Notes: generated by a model from the letters alone, not told the origin. DNA of 64,000 nt from Acidobacteriaceae bacterium (GCA_003132405.1 PKXQ01000118.1:1-64000); one strand, 5' to 3'. Positions 7,945 through 19,000 are shown, counted from the stretch's first letter. Translations and numbers: made by a program.

Positions 7945-10335
7945 ATGGGGCTGGCTGGGCGAGGGGCGGTAGCGGCTGGTGTCCGGCTGAAATGGCGTGG
8001 GCGGCGATCGCGGGCGCTGCTTTTCGCGGCGCTCTGCCTCGGTCAGTATTGGTTGTCAGCACAAGGGCAGACGCCGGCGTTTGAAAGCCGTAAGGGTGCG
8101 AGCGAATCGGGGGTTGCAGATCCGAAACTTGATGCCAGAGTCGAATCCATTCTTAAGAGTATGACGTTAGACGAAAAGATCGGGCAACTGGTGCAGTATT
8201 CCGCAGGGCAACCGACAGGGCCGGGGACGGGGCGCAGTGATTATAAAGAGATGATTGCGCGGGGGCAGATTGGCGCCCTGCTGAATGTAATTGAGACTCC
8301 GCTCATTAATGAGTATCAGCGGATTGCGATTGAGAAATCGCGGTTGCATATTCCGCTGCTCTTCGGGCTCGACGTGATTCATGGATTCAGGACGGAGTTT
8401 CCTATTCCTTTGGGGATGGCTTCGACGTGGGATCCGGATTTAGTGGAGAGAGCATCTCGCGTGGCGGCGTCGGAGGCTTCGGCCATTGGCATCCGCTGGA
8501 CGTTTTCTCCGATGGTCGACGTTGCGCGCGATGCGCGCTGGGGCCGCATTGCGGAAGGCGCCGGGGAAGATCCATATCTTGGGTCGGCAATGGCCGCAGC
8601 GTATGTGCGCGGCTATCAAGGCGCTCGTCTCGATGCGCCGGACACCATGGCGGCGTGCGTCAAGCACTATGTGGGTTATGGTGCGGCGGAGGGGGGCCGG
8701 GATTACAACTCGACCGAGATCTCGGAGCACACGTTGCGTGAATTTTATCTGCCGCCATTTCATGCAGCGGTTGATGCCGGAGCCGCGACTGTGATGAGCG
8801 CGTTCAATTCGCTCGACGGCGTGCCGGCTTCGGCGAATCCATTTACTCTCACAGAAATTTTGCGGAAGGAGTGGGGATTCAAAGGAATGGTCGTGAGCGA
8901 CTGGTCTTCGATCGGCGAACTTGTGGCGCATGGGATTGCCGTCGATGATGCCGCAGCTGCGCGCAAGGCGCTGCTGGCGGGCGTTGACATGGATATGGCG
9001 AGCAGCCTCTATCACGATCAACTGGCGCAACTCGTTCAATCTGGCGCGGTGCCGATGGCAAACGTTGACGAAAGTGTGCGCCGGGTTTTGCGCGTAAAGC
9101 TGGCGCTCGGTTTATTCGACCATCCTTATGTTGATGAAGGCCGTGCTCAGAGCGCGTTCTTCTTGCCGGAGAGTCTGCAGTTGGCGCAGACCATTGCCGA
9201 GCGCTCGTTTGTTCTGCTGAAGAATTCGCCGGTCGGGGGCAAAACACTTCTTCCGCTCTCGAAGGACGTGAAGACGGTGGCGGTGATTGGGCCGCTGGCT
9301 GACAATCCTTCTGATCCGGAGGGAACTTCTAGCCCTCCAAAGGCCGGAGTCTTGTCTTTTCCTGCCGAGTTAGAGCGACGTTTGGGAGAGAACAACGTGT
9401 TGCGCGCCAAAGGCGGCGGAATTCTTAAGGCGAGCGACGAGGAGATTGCGGCCGCGGTCGAGATTGCCAAGCGCGCCGACGTGGTGTTCCTCACGCTGGG
9501 CGAGTCCCCCGCCATGAGCGGGGAAGCGGCGTCGCGCGCGCACCTCGGCCTGCCCGGGCGGCAGGAGGAATTGCTCGAAGCCTTAGTCAGCACAGGCAAG
9601 CCGGTGGTGCTGATTCTTTTCAGTGGGCGTCCGCTCACGTTGCCTTGGGCGTTTGAGCATGTGCCGGCGGTGCTGGCCGCGTGGTTTCCCGGAACAGAAG
9701 TGGGACTGGCGCTGGCCCGCACGCTTTTCGGCGAATCGAATCCTAGCGGAAAGTTGGTCGTAAGTTGGCCGCGCAGCGTCGGACAGGAACCGCTTTATTA
9801 CGACGCCCTAAGTACGGGAAGGCCGCCGGGTAAGGTTGACCTTAAACACCCTCCAACCGATGTGGAGTCTAAGTACGTTTCTCGTTACATCGACGAGCAG
9901 AACTTGCCGCAATTTCCGTTTGGCTATGGGCTCTCTTACACCAGCTTTAGTTACGGACAGACTAAGATCAATAAGAATCAACTTAGAGCTGGGAATTTAA
10001 ACGCGACTTTAGGTGCGCGACCTGGTGCAACAGACGCCATTACTGTAGAGGCTGCTGTAACTAATACCGGCGTGCGGGCCGGCGAAGAATTAGTTCAGCT
10101 TTACGTAAGGCTGCAGGGGACGAGTACGGCTCAGCCAGTACGCGCCTTAAAAGGATTTCAGCAAATTGCGCTTGCTCCGGGAGAAACAAAGGAAGTTACA
10201 TTTCAACTGGGTCCAGAAGTCTTTGCCATCTGGAATGATCGCAACCAATTCACAGTCGAGCCGGCTAAGGTTACCGTGTGGATCAGTCCGGATTCCGCCA
10301 GCGGGTCGGACGCCCAGTTGGAAGTCTTACCGTAA
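7945..10335 (+). CDS. bglX: Glycoside hydrolase family 3 beta-glucosidase/beta-xylosidase
   Basis: Secreted exo-acting beta-glycosidase of 796 aa. A long signal peptide (to about residue 47, ...LSAQGQ) precedes the GH3 barrel (TLDEKIGQLVQY; FGLDVIHGFRTEFPIPLGMAS). The catalytic nucleophile is the Asp in VVSDWSS near residue 319, and the conserved KHYVGYGAAEGGRDYN segment is present. The GH3 C-terminal domain (VLILFSGRPL, WFPGTEVG) and a fibronectin-III-like domain (VQLYVRL, RALKGFQQI) follow. The start has a GAGGGG site. It is followed after 10 bases by the GH39 gene, pointing to a two-gene operon that processes beta-linked oligosaccharides, possibly xylo-oligosaccharides. The symbol reflects family resemblance, and the exact substrate is not certain. 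Confidence 0.9.
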   Translation: MGLAGRGAVAAGVRLKWRGRRSRALLFAALCLGQYWLSAQGQTPAFESRKGASESGVADPKLDARVESILKSMTLDEKIGQLVQYSAGQPTGPGTGRSDYKEMIARGQIGALLNVIETPLINEYQRIAIEKSRLHIPLLFGLDVIHGFRTEFPIPLGMASTWDPDLVERASRVAASEASAIGIRWTFSPMVDVARDARWGRIAEGAGEDPYLGSAMAAAYVRGYQGARLDAPDTMAACVKHYVGYGAAEGGRDYNSTEISEHTLREFYLPPFHAAVDAGAATVMSAFNSLDGVPASANPFTLTEILRKEWGFKGMVVSDWSSIGELVAHGIAVDDAAAARKALLAGVDMDMASSLYHDQLAQLVQSGAVPMANVDESVRRVLRVKLALGLFDHPYVDEGRAQSAFFLPESLQLAQTIAERSFVLLKNSPVGGKTLLPLSKDVKTVAVIGPLADNPSDPEGTSSPPKAGVLSFPAELERRLGENNVLRAKGGGILKASDEEIAAAVEIAKRADVVFLTLGESPAMSGEAASRAHLGLPGRQEELLEALVSTGKPVVLILFSGRPLTLPWAFEHVPAVLAAWFPGTEVGLALARTLFGESNPSGKLVVSWPRSVGQEPLYYDALSTGRPPGKVDLKHPPTDVESKYVSRYIDEQNLPQFPFGYGLSYTSFSYGQTKINKNQLRAGNLNATLGARPGATDAITVEAAVTNTGVRAGEELVQLYVRLQGTSTAQPVRALKGFQQIALAPGETKEVTFQLGPEVFAIWNDRNQFTVEPAKVTVWISPDSASGSDAQLEVLP

Positions 10336-10345
10336 AGAATCGCTT

Positions 10346-11860
10346 ATGAAACTCTTACGTTTCACCCTCGGCGTTCTGTTTGCGTTGACATTGCTTCCTG
10401 CTTTGTGTCCGGCGCAGGTTTCGCCTGAGAAAGTAGTTATCGATGCGCATGCTCCCGGACGGCCGTTCCCTCACTTTTGGGAGCAGACATTCGGCTCGGG
10501 ACGTGCCATTCTCACCTTACGTGAGAGTTACCGCAATGACCTTCGCGAAGTAAAGAAGGTAACTGAGTTCAATTACGTCCGCTTTCATAACATCTTGCAC
10601 GATGAAGATGGTGTCTACGATGAGGATGCGCAAGGCAATCCCATTTACAACTTCGCTTATGTCGATCAGATCTATGATGGTTTGCTGCAGAATGGTGTGC
10701 GGCCATTTTTCGAAATCAGTTTCATGCCGAGGAAACTGGCGCTGCGGCAGGATGTGCATCCTTTCTGGTATAAGCAGATCGTCTCGCCGCCAAAAGACTA
10801 CAAGAAATGGGATAATCTTATCCATGCGCTGGCACAACACCTGGTAGATCGCTACGGGATCGACGAAGTAAGTAAGTGGTATTTCGAAGTGTGGAATGAA
10901 CCTAACATCGATTTCTGGACGGGTGAGCCGAAGCAGGCTACTTACTTCGAGTTATACGACCATACGGCAAGAGCTCTGAAGGCAGTAAGTCCGCGTCTGC
11001 GTGTCGGTGGGCCTGCAACCTCATCCGCACACTGGGTAGATGCGTTTATTCAGCACGTTGCGGCGGAGAATGTTCCCACTGACTTCATTTCCAGTCACGG
11101 CTATGCCGATGACACTGTACAGGATCTCTTCGGAACAAGTGAAGATATCCCGATGGATCAAAGGGTGTGCCGGGCCATTAAGAAGGTGCATGATCAAATT
11201 GCGTCTTCGCCACGTCCTGGTTTGCCCTTGATGTGGACCGAGTGGAATGTTCCATCCTTCGGAATGCTTCATGCCAGAGATACAACGTATGTGGGCGCCG
11301 CGCTTGCCGATGACATACGGCAATGTGATGGGCTCGTGGATATGATGTCATTCTGGACGTTCAGCGACGTATTTGAGGAGAACGGGCCCAGGAGTGAGCC
11401 TTTTGATGGAGGCTTCGGCTTAGTTGCGCTCGGCGGTATTAAGAAGCCGAGTTACAGTGCGTTTGCATTACTGCATAAGTTGGGGCCGGAGCGGGTGGTA
11501 GAGGGATCGGACCCATCTAACATTCTAGTTACTCGCGAGCGCGACGGTTCCCTGGTTATTGCTGCGTGGAATCTGGTTGATCCTGACAAGAAGGGATCCG
11601 CGCTTCCGATCGAGTTCGAGATTCACGGCGTGCCTTCAAACAGCCGCGTTCGCGTGAGCCGCGCCGATTCGGAACATGGAAACACCCTGGCCGCTTATCA
11701 GAAGATGGGCAGCCCGCAGTATCCAACGCGGGCGCAAGTGAGCGAACTGAATCGTGTGGCGGAAGACTCTCCGGTGCAAAGTATGCGACTATCGAAAGGA
11801 TTGATCGAATTACAAGTGCCAGTGAACGGCGTCTTATTGCTTGAAGTGCTCAAGAAGTAG
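10346..11860 (+). CDS. xynB: GH39 beta-xylosidase-like glycosidase, 504 aa
   Basis: Retaining glycosidase that likely releases xylose from short xylo-oligosaccharides. The ORF track begins at 10166 inside the GH3 gene; I use the ATG at 10346 because it opens a clean signal peptide (MKLLRFTLGVLFALTLLPA, cleavage near CPAQ). The acid/base Glu lies in EVWNEPN (about residue 185) and the nucleophile Glu in MWTEWNVP (about residue 299), which is the GH39 pattern. A small beta-sandwich domain closes the protein. It follows the GH3 gene by 10 bases and its last 11 bases overlap the convergent deacetylase gene. The TTACGT-rich codon usage is slightly different from the GH3 gene. Confidence 0.85.
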   Translation: MKLLRFTLGVLFALTLLPALCPAQVSPEKVVIDAHAPGRPFPHFWEQTFGSGRAILTLRESYRNDLREVKKVTEFNYVRFHNILHDEDGVYDEDAQGNPIYNFAYVDQIYDGLLQNGVRPFFEISFMPRKLALRQDVHPFWYKQIVSPPKDYKKWDNLIHALAQHLVDRYGIDEVSKWYFEVWNEPNIDFWTGEPKQATYFELYDHTARALKAVSPRLRVGGPATSSAHWVDAFIQHVAAENVPTDFISSHGYADDTVQDLFGTSEDIPMDQRVCRAIKKVHDQIASSPRPGLPLMWTEWNVPSFGMLHARDTTYVGAALADDIRQCDGLVDMMSFWTFSDVFEENGPRSEPFDGGFGLVALGGIKKPSYSAFALLHKLGPERVVEGSDPSNILVTRERDGSLVIAAWNLVDPDKKGSALPIEFEIHGVPSNSRVRVSRADSEHGNTLAAYQKMGSPQYPTRAQVSELNRVAEDSPVQSMRLSKGLIELQVPVNGVLLLEVLKK

Positions 11861-13013
11861 GTCTTAGTTGCTCTTCCTCGTTCTTCCTCTTCGAAAAGCG
11901 GAGCCGCAGTGAGCGGTAGAAGCCCGAGATATTGGCCTCGAATTCAGACAAGCTCATGTGGGCGGTTACGTGGACTCGCGGAATGGCGAAGCGATAATTC
12001 GTAGCGCCGAAGCCGCCCCCCGTGTTCATGAAGGCGCACCGGAAACCGGCTCGCTCTGCGAAGTTCAAATCTCGTCGAGTGACAGTTGCAGTATTTCCGA
12101 AGGGGTAGCCGAAGGCCCATACCGGCTGCCCCAGAGCTTTTTCGAGGACAGTTTTGCTTCCAGAAATTTCCTGCCAGGCGAGGTCGTCTGAAGCGCGGGC
12201 GAATATTGGGTGCGAGAGACTGTGGGCGCCGACGCCCATTCCGGCTGCGGCGAGCTGCTGCAAGCCAGATTTGTCAAGGGTAAGAAATCTGGCTGCCAGG
12301 CGCGTGTCTTCGACGAATTTCGATCTCCAGTTTTCTGAAAGACCCAACTGCTGCTGGATACGGTTCAGAAATTCGCGCCTCGATGGTGCGCTGAATTGCG
12401 AGAAGTTTTCTACTAAGCTCCACCAGAAGGCGTGTCGTTGTTTCGGCCTCGGTGAAACGTTGTTGATACTGATGCCCGCTTCCGGCAGGTTCAACGCGAT
12501 CGGCCCGGCTGCGTCTAAGACCATGAGGTAGAGTTCCTCGTACCAGAGCATGGAAGGCGTCGGTTCAGCAGACGCGCCGGTGGCAAAGAAGAGGCACGAT
12601 AAGCCGAAGTCGTGCAGGATGGGAACCATTTCCGTGAGCGTGTTGCGAAGCGCGTCGTCACAAGTCAAAAGGATGGAACGCGGAGGGAGCGACTGCTTTA
12701 CGGCAGCGCGTTTCTCTTGAGAACTTTTCCCATCGCCGCTTTTTTCCTCACTCCATTGCAGTTCAGACCAACGCAAGAATTCGTCGGGAGTGATCACATG
12801 ATAACGCCGCTTTAGAAGCTCGAGCTGGCGGCGCAGCGCCTCGGCGTGCATGAGGTTGCCATCCAGCGCGGAATTTCTGATTTCATATCCTGATGGGAAT
12901 ACGCCGTGATAGGTGACGACCGCTGGGCCATCACCCGCCGCGTGGCGCAGGTAGCCGCTCTTCGATAACGCCGGAAAAACCAAGTGCTTCAGGGCGGGGC
13001 TGACGAATCTCAA
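11850..13013 (-). CDS. Polysaccharide deacetylase (NodB-like), 387 aa
   Basis: Carbohydrate esterase family 4-like fold that removes acetyl groups from N-acetylated glycans. The zinc His motif is visible as GAHSLSHPIF (HxxxH), and the Asp motif appears as LLTCDDALRNT in place of the usual TFDDG; the Asp pair is retained. An additional conserved stretch is WAFGYPFGNT. The N-terminus (FVSPALKHLVFPALSKSGYLR) resembles deacetylases of exopolysaccharide loci rather than a cleaved signal. It lies upstream of nothing on its strand except the GNAT gene 57 bases away, so the two may form an operon. Role in exopolysaccharide processing is inferred. Confidence 0.85.
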   Translation of the reverse strand: MRFVSPALKHLVFPALSKSGYLRHAAGDGPAVVTYHGVFPSGYEIRNSALDGNLMHAEALRRQLELLKRRYHVITPDEFLRWSELQWSEEKSGDGKSSQEKRAAVKQSLPPRSILLTCDDALRNTLTEMVPILHDFGLSCLFFATGASAEPTPSMLWYEELYLMVLDAAGPIALNLPEAGISINNVSPRPKQRHAFWWSLVENFSQFSAPSRREFLNRIQQQLGLSENWRSKFVEDTRLAARFLTLDKSGLQQLAAAGMGVGAHSLSHPIFARASDDLAWQEISGSKTVLEKALGQPVWAFGYPFGNTATVTRRDLNFAERAGFRCAFMNTGGGFGATNYRFAIPRVHVTAHMSLSEFEANISGFYRSLRLRFSKRKNEEEQLRPTS

Positions 13014-13070
13014 GGTGCCTTTCGAAGTCAGGGAAATTCTAGCGCAGCGGGCCTACTTCGATAGTCAGCG

Positions 13071-14084
13071 TCAATAACCTGAGTCGCCGTCGAAGAACTG
13101 AAAGCTCACCGGGAAGGCGTGGTCGAGGAGATCCGATGGGTCATGCAGCATGATCGGTTCGTCGTATTGGCGCCAGTAGCCATTCGATTCTAGCGCCCGG
13201 CGCAGAATTGGAACGGCGGCGAGCGCTCGAATCCGGCAGACTTCCGGGTTGAGTCTGGCCGCCTTCGTGACCAGGTCGCACCCGACACTCCAGTCTTCCG
13301 CGTCTCCGGAGTCCACGACCAGATCGAGCACGCGAGATTCCCAGCCCGCTGATCCGATGACGAAATAACCGACAAGATCGCCCCGTCGCTTCAACAAAAA
13401 TCCCTGCATTTTGGGGCGAGGACATAGCAGCAGATGATTCAGGCCCGCGAGTGTTCGCTGGCAAAACGTCCACTTGCGTTTACTGTTGGTTAATAAGGGA
13501 AGAACCGAATCATCGAATTGACTTACCTGAACGCAAGCCCACTCGCCCGCTCGATTTGTGCGAGCGCGCGTGGGATGTGTAAGTCCGTGCAGTAATCGCA
13601 GCGTCGATCTTCCGGTCATGGGACGTGTCCGAAATTCACGCCAGGGTCGCAGCCATGCGCTGTAAGTCGGAACATTTCCCATCAGTCGAAAGCCCAGGCG
13701 GGAAATAATCATTCGAGTAGGTGGCGCGCCGCCGATAACGAAAGAAGTCGGAGCCATCTCCATCAAATGACGGAAGAGCCTTATGCCTATTCCCGGGATC
13801 GATGGGTCGGCGGCCCAGTCCATCATCGTTACGCTGCGGACGGTGGCGGCGGTTGGCAGATGAAAAGTTACTGGGCAAATTCCGCAGTGGGCTGCGATCT
13901 GGCCATTTTTTTCAAGCAGGTAGCTGCGATTGCCTTCGCCTTCGGGCTGCTGGCTCAGGTACTTCCACTCCAGCAAGTCGAGGTCAGCGTGATGGTCTGA
14001 TGGGTCGAACTTGTAGATGCGGATGAGGAATTGCGCGAGGGCCGCGAGGTCCTTGGGTTCGGTCGGTCGGATGGCTGCGGTCAT
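13071..14084 (-). CDS. GNAT-superfamily acetyltransferase-like protein, 337 aa
   Basis: N-terminal half reads like a GNAT N-acetyltransferase (MTAAIRPTEPKDLAALAQFL; YLLEKNGQIAAHCGICPVTF; ADPSIPGIGIRLFRHLME as the acetyl-CoA-binding stretch). The C-terminal half is a less conserved GNAT-like repeat (LKRRGDLVGYFVIGSAGWES). At 337 aa it is about twice a single-domain GNAT and may be a tandem-GNAT protein. It is followed 57 bases later by the polysaccharide deacetylase gene and preceded 12 bases earlier by a small membrane protein gene, suggesting a three-gene unit connected with surface glycan modification. The acyl substrate cannot be predicted. Confidence 0.7.
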   Translation of the reverse strand: MTAAIRPTEPKDLAALAQFLIRIYKFDPSDHHADLDLLEWKYLSQQPEGEGNRSYLLEKNGQIAAHCGICPVTFHLPTAATVRSVTMMDWAADPSIPGIGIRLFRHLMEMAPTSFVIGGAPPTRMIISRLGFRLMGNVPTYSAWLRPWREFRTRPMTGRSTLRLLHGLTHPTRARTNRAGEWACVQVSQFDDSVLPLLTNSKRKWTFCQRTLAGLNHLLLCPRPKMQGFLLKRRGDLVGYFVIGSAGWESRVLDLVVDSGDAEDWSVGCDLVTKAARLNPEVCRIRALAAVPILRRALESNGYWRQYDEPIMLHDPSDLLDHAFPVSFQFFDGDSGY

Positions 14085-14096
14085 TAGGTATTTGGA

Positions 14097-14534
14097 TCAA
14101 ATGTCGGTTCGCTGCTCCGTATGGCGGCTGAGATACCAACAAGGAGGATTGCCGGCGTGCGGGAAAACTGCGTGGACGCAAGTCTGCTGCACAGGTGGAT
14201 CGAAAATAAGCTCGGCTTTGCCATCTTTATGAGCGATCGCGTCGTAATGTTCGACGGTGATGCTGCCAAAGGGCTGGCGATTAGCCGACACGCGATATCG
14301 AAAGACGCAATAATCGGTGATGTAGGCGATCAACAAGAAGACGACCAGAGCCAGCAACAAGCGCCAGATAAACGATCGCCCGACGAACGATCTTTGAGTT
14401 TCTACGGGCAGGGCGGGTCGGGCCTTGGCGGCGGATTTATTGCCATCGACTTTATTGCTATGGACGACAGTCACGGGCTGAATTATACGCGTACGCGATT
14501 TGAGCCGAAGCTGGAAGTGTTGACAATTCTTCAC
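14097..14534 (-). CDS. Hypothetical single-pass membrane protein, 145 aa
   Basis: Unrecognised. A membrane segment (FIWRLLLALVVFLLIAYIT) starts near residue 54, followed by a short extracytoplasmic domain with two Cys residues. The start is uncertain: GTG at 14534 as in the track, or GTG at 14474 (MTVVHSNK). The end lies 12 bases before the GNAT gene, so the two are probably co-transcribed. Confidence 0.55.
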   Translation of the reverse strand: MKNCQHFQLRLKSRTRIIQPVTVVHSNKVDGNKSAAKARPALPVETQRSFVGRSFIWRLLLALVVFLLIAYITDYCVFRYRVSANRQPFGSITVEHYDAIAHKDGKAELIFDPPVQQTCVHAVFPHAGNPPCWYLSRHTEQRTDI

Positions 14535-14735
14535 AAAAAAATTGACCCGATTTTGCTCTCTCGCACGTCAAAACATGGTGGAATATAAGTGTTAAGATGC
14601 AGCAGAAAGGTTCGGGGCGTAGATGTGCGTGACGCTGCGTCTTTCCTCGAAAAAACTTGTCCCGGCATCGCCCTTACAGGCGCATTTCAACTTCAAGACT
14701 AGCAGCGAACTCTCCCTGACCGATGAGGAGTGCGA

Positions 14736-16085
14736 TTGACAGAACAACGAGTGATAGAGCGACGAACGGCGGAACAACCACCCGACTTGGTTGAGCCCGA
14801 GTTCGAGCGGGACGTGAACGGGAATTCGACGAGCCCTAAGAAGCACCGGTGGATTTGGGTGCTCGTCGCGGTGGTCTTACTGTTAGTCGCGCTGGCATGG
14901 TACGAGCGGCGCGGCACCGATCCTGCGGCGAAGGGCATGATGGACATGGCCTCGCGTCCAGTGCTGGTGTCGACCGCAGTTGCGCATCAAGGCGACATTG
15001 GAATCAACTTGAACGCGCTGGGCGCGGTTACGCCCGTCTACACCGTGACGGTGACAAGCCGTGTGCAGGGCGAGATTACGCAGGTCTACTACCACGAAGG
15101 GCAAATGGTGCAGAAGGGCGACCCGCTGATCGAGATCGATCCGCGCCCGTATCAGGCGGCGTTGACGCAGGTCGAGGGGCAGTTGGCACACGATCAGGCA
15201 GTGCTGAATGAAGCCAAAATCGACTTGGATCGCTATAAGCAAGCCTTAGACCGCAACGCCATCGCCAAGCAGCAATACGAAGATCAAGAGCAGGTCGTCT
15301 TTCAGGATCAAGGCACGGTAAAAAATGACGAGGGCCAATTGGCCAATGCCAAGGTCAACCTCGTGTACACGCATATCACCGCACCGATCGCCGGGCGGGT
15401 TGGCCTGCGGCTGGTGGATCCAGGAAATATCGTGCAGGCGAATAGCACCACTGCTCTCGTGGTGATCACGCAATTGGAGCCGATTACGGTCATTTTCAGC
15501 ATTGCCGAAGATCAGCTTTCCCAGATTCAACAACAATTGCGCAAGGGGAAGAAATTGACAGTGGAGGCTTATGACCGTGATGAAAGAACCAAGCTGGCAT
15601 CTGGCACATTGCTGACTCTGGATAACGTTATCGACCCAACCACTGGAACTTTGAAGCTTAAAGCTATTTTCGATAACAAGGACGGAGCTCTGTTCCCGAG
15701 CCAATTCGTGAACATCAAGCTGCTCGTCGACACGCAACATAGTGTGACTTTGATCCCGAGTCCGGCGATTCAGCGCAACGCTCAAGGAGCGTTTGTTTAC
15801 GTGATTAAAGATGGGCAGACGGCCTCGCTGCGGTCAATTACTCCCGGCACTACGGATGGCACGAATACCGCCGTACAGGGGGTTGAACCGCAGGAAGTTG
15901 TCGCGGTCAACGGATTCGACAGACTGCTTGATGGGGCCAAGGTTATGGTGCGTCCGCTGGCAGGTGGTGGCAACGGCGCAGCGGGACAAAGCCAGCAGCA
16001 GCCGAGCTCAGGCAATCAATCGGCTCCGTCGGAAACGCGCGGTGGAGGAGCTTCTGGAAGCAATCCAGGAGGCAGTTCGCGGTGA
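14736..16085 (+). CDS. mdtA: RND efflux periplasmic adaptor (MdtA-like), 449 aa
   Basis: Membrane-fusion protein linking inner-membrane RND pumps to an outer-membrane channel. It has an N-terminal membrane anchor ([15 protein letters not shown]), then the biotinyl-lipoyl-like motif ([23 protein letters not shown]), a coiled-coil hairpin ([16 protein letters not shown]), the second lipoyl half ([17 protein letters not shown]), and beta-barrel domains ([15 protein letters not shown]). The tail is Gly/Ser/Gln-rich. I prefer the TTG at 14736, which has GAGGAG five bases upstream; the track uses GTG at 14730. It overlaps the next gene by four bases (GTGA), so the pump genes are one operon. Confidence 0.88.
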   Translation: MTEQRVIERRTAEQPPDLVEPEFERDVNGNSTSPKKHRWIWVLVAVVLLLVALAWYERRGTDPAAKGMMDMASRPVLVSTAVAHQGDIGINLNALGAVTPVYTVTVTSRVQGEITQVYYHEGQMVQKGDPLIEIDPRPYQAALTQVEGQLAHDQAVLNEAKIDLDRYKQALDRNAIAKQQYEDQEQVVFQDQGTVKNDEGQLANAKVNLVYTHITAPIAGRVGLRLVDPGNIVQANSTTALVVITQLEPITVIFSIAEDQLSQIQQQLRKGKKLTVEAYDRDERTKLASGTLLTLDNVIDPTTGTLKLKAIFDNKDGALFPSQFVNIKLLVDTQHSVTLIPSPAIQRNAQGAFVYVIKDGQTASLRSITPGTTDGTNTAVQGVEPQEVVAVNGFDRLLDGAKVMVRPLAGGGNGAAGQSQQQPSSGNQSAPSETRGGGASGSNPGGSSR

Positions 16086-19000
16086 GTCCGTCTCGTCCGT
16101 TCATTTTACGGCCGGTAGCGACGTCACTTTTGATGGCGGCGATCTTGCTGGCGGGCTTTGTCGCCTATCTGCAATTGCCCGTATCCGCGCTGCCTGAGGT
16201 CGATTACCCGACGATTCAGGTGGTCACGTTTTATCCCGGCGCCAGTCCCGATGTGATGGCATCGGCGGTGACCGCTCCCCTCGAACGCCAGTTCGGGCAA
16301 GTCCCCGGCCTCAATCAAATGACCTCCACGAGTTCCGATGGGAGCTCGATTATTGTTCTGCAATTTGCGCTCGAGCTGAACATCGACGTCGCCGAGCAGG
16401 AGGTGCAGGCGGCCATCAACGCGGCGCAAACCTATCTCCCTTCCGATCTGCCTGTGCCGCCGATCTATAGCAAGACGAATCCGGCCGACACGCCGATTCT
16501 GACGCTGGCGCTCTCTTCCAAAACCATGCCGCTGTCGCAGGTCGAGGACCTGGCAGATACGCGCTTCTCCCAAAAAATATCGCAGCTACCCGGCGTAGGG
16601 CTAGTCAGCATCAGTGGCGGGCAGAAACCCGCCGTCCGCGTACGCGTCAATCCAACCGCTCTGTCGTCTTACGGTATCAACCTCGAGGATGTGCGCACGG
16701 CTTTGCAGCAGACCAGCCTCGATCAGGCCATCGGGAACTTCGACGGTCCGCAGCAGGACTACCAGATTCAATCGAACGACCAGCTCCTCACCGCTGCCGA
16801 TTTTGAGAAGGTCGTGATCGCCTACCACAACGGATCCCCAGTCAAACTTTCGGATGTGGCTACTGTCGACAATGACGTGGAAAATGTTCGGCAGGCTGCG
16901 TGGATGAACGAAACTCCCGCGGTCATCGTGAATATTCAACGCCAGCCTGGGGCGAACATCATCCAGGTGGTCGATCGCATCAAGAAGCTTCTGCCGCTGC
17001 TCAAGAGCAATCTCCCCGCCGCCATTCAAATCGATGAACTGACGGACCGTACCACGACCATCCGGGCATCGGTCAAGGACGTTGAGTTTGAACTCATGCT
17101 CACCGTGGCGCTGGTCGTCATGGTTATTTTTCTTTTCTTACGCAACGTATCGGCGACGATTATTCCGAGCGTTGCCGTTCCGCTCTCCATTGTCGGAACG
17201 TTCGGTGTGATGTATCTCGCTGGCTTCAGCTTGAACAATCTCACACTGATGGCTCTCACCATTTCGACGGGCTTTGTGGTCGACGATGCCATCGTGATGA
17301 TCGAAAACATCATTCGCTTCATCGAAGAGGGAGATCCGCCGCTCGAAGCGGCGCTCAAAGGTTCGGAGCAAATCGGTTTCACCATCGTATCGCTGACGAT
17401 TTCTCTGATTGCCGTGCTGATTCCGCTCCTCTTTATGGGCGACATCGTGGGCCGGCTTTTCCGCGAATTTGCGATTACGTTGAGTGTGACCATTCTCGTC
17501 TCGGCGGTGGTTTCGCTGACGCTTACGCCGATGATGTGCTCGCGTCTTTTGAAAAGCACACATGGGCAAAAGCAAACCCGTTTCTACGAAGTTTCGGAGA
17601 ACGCTTTCGAGCGCATCATTGCCTTTTACGGCAGAACGTTGAAGTGGGTGCTGCAACGCCAAACCGCAACACTGCTGGTAGCCGCCGCTACGTTAGTCCT
17701 GACGATCGTTCTTTATGTCATCGTGCCGAAGGGCTTTTTCCCGGTGCAAGACACGGGCATTATTCAGGGCATTTCAGAAGCCACGCAGTCCATTTCTTTT
17801 CCCGCCATGTCGGAGAAGCAGCAACAACTGACTCATTTGATATTGCAGGATCCAGCGGTGGAAAGTCTTTCGTCGTTCATCGGGATTGACGGGACGAATA
17901 CGACATTGAACAGCGGGCGCATCCAGATTAATTTGAAGCCGCTCGAAGATCGCCACATCAACGCCTCGGATGTAATCCGGCGCTTGCAGCCGAAGCTTGA
18001 AAAGATCGATGGCATCACGCTTTACATGCAGCCGGTGCAGGACCTCACGGTTGAAGATCGCGTGAGCCGCACGCAATATCAGTACACCCTGGAAGATCCC
18101 GATCAGCGCGAGCTGAATTTTTGGACGGCCAAGCTGATGGCCAAATTGCAGACCATTCCGGAACTGCGCGATCTCGCTACCGACCAGCAAACATCAGGCC
18201 TCGCGGCTTCGCTGACCATCGACCGGGTGACAGCCTCGCGCATGGGCATTACACCCCAGGCGATCGACCAGTTGCTCTACGATGCATATGGCCAGCGGCA
18301 GGTTTCGACGCTCTACACGCAGTTGAACCAATACCACATCGTGCTGGAGACGCTGCCCGAGTATCAGAAGAATCCTACGAAATTGCAGGACATCTACGTA
18401 CGCTCAGCCCTGGCGCCGTCGGCGCTTACTACGAGTTCTGGCACGGGGACGGTCACTGCCACCACCGCTTCCGGCAATTCCGCTTCGTCAGCATCGCCAA
18501 GTCCTTCTGCCGCGCCGAACACTGCCACCAGTTCCGGTTCGGCCAATCCCAGCGCGGTTGCTTCGGTGAACGGCGGCGGCATTCCGTTGAGCGCCATTAC
18601 CCGGTTTGAAATGAAGAGCAGTCCGCTCTCGGTCAATCATCAGGGACAATTTCCTGTGGTGACCATCTCATTTAACCTGGCGCCGGGCGCGTCGCTGGGC
18701 GAAGCGACCAAGGCCATCGACAAAGCTCAGAAGGAGATTGGCATGCCGCTGAGTGTGCAGAGCGCGTTTCAGGGAACTGCCGCTTCCTTTCAAGCTTCGC
18801 TGTCGAATGAGCCGATCTTGATTTTGGCGGCGTTAATCACTGTCTACATCGTGCTCGGCGTTCTCTATGAAAGCTACATTCACCCCATCACCATTCTGTC
18901 GACGTTGCCGTCAGCAGGAGTGGGTGCGATTCTTGCGTTGCTAATTTGCGGACAGGAACTCAGCGTGGTCGCGCTGATTGGCATCATCCTTCTGATAGGC

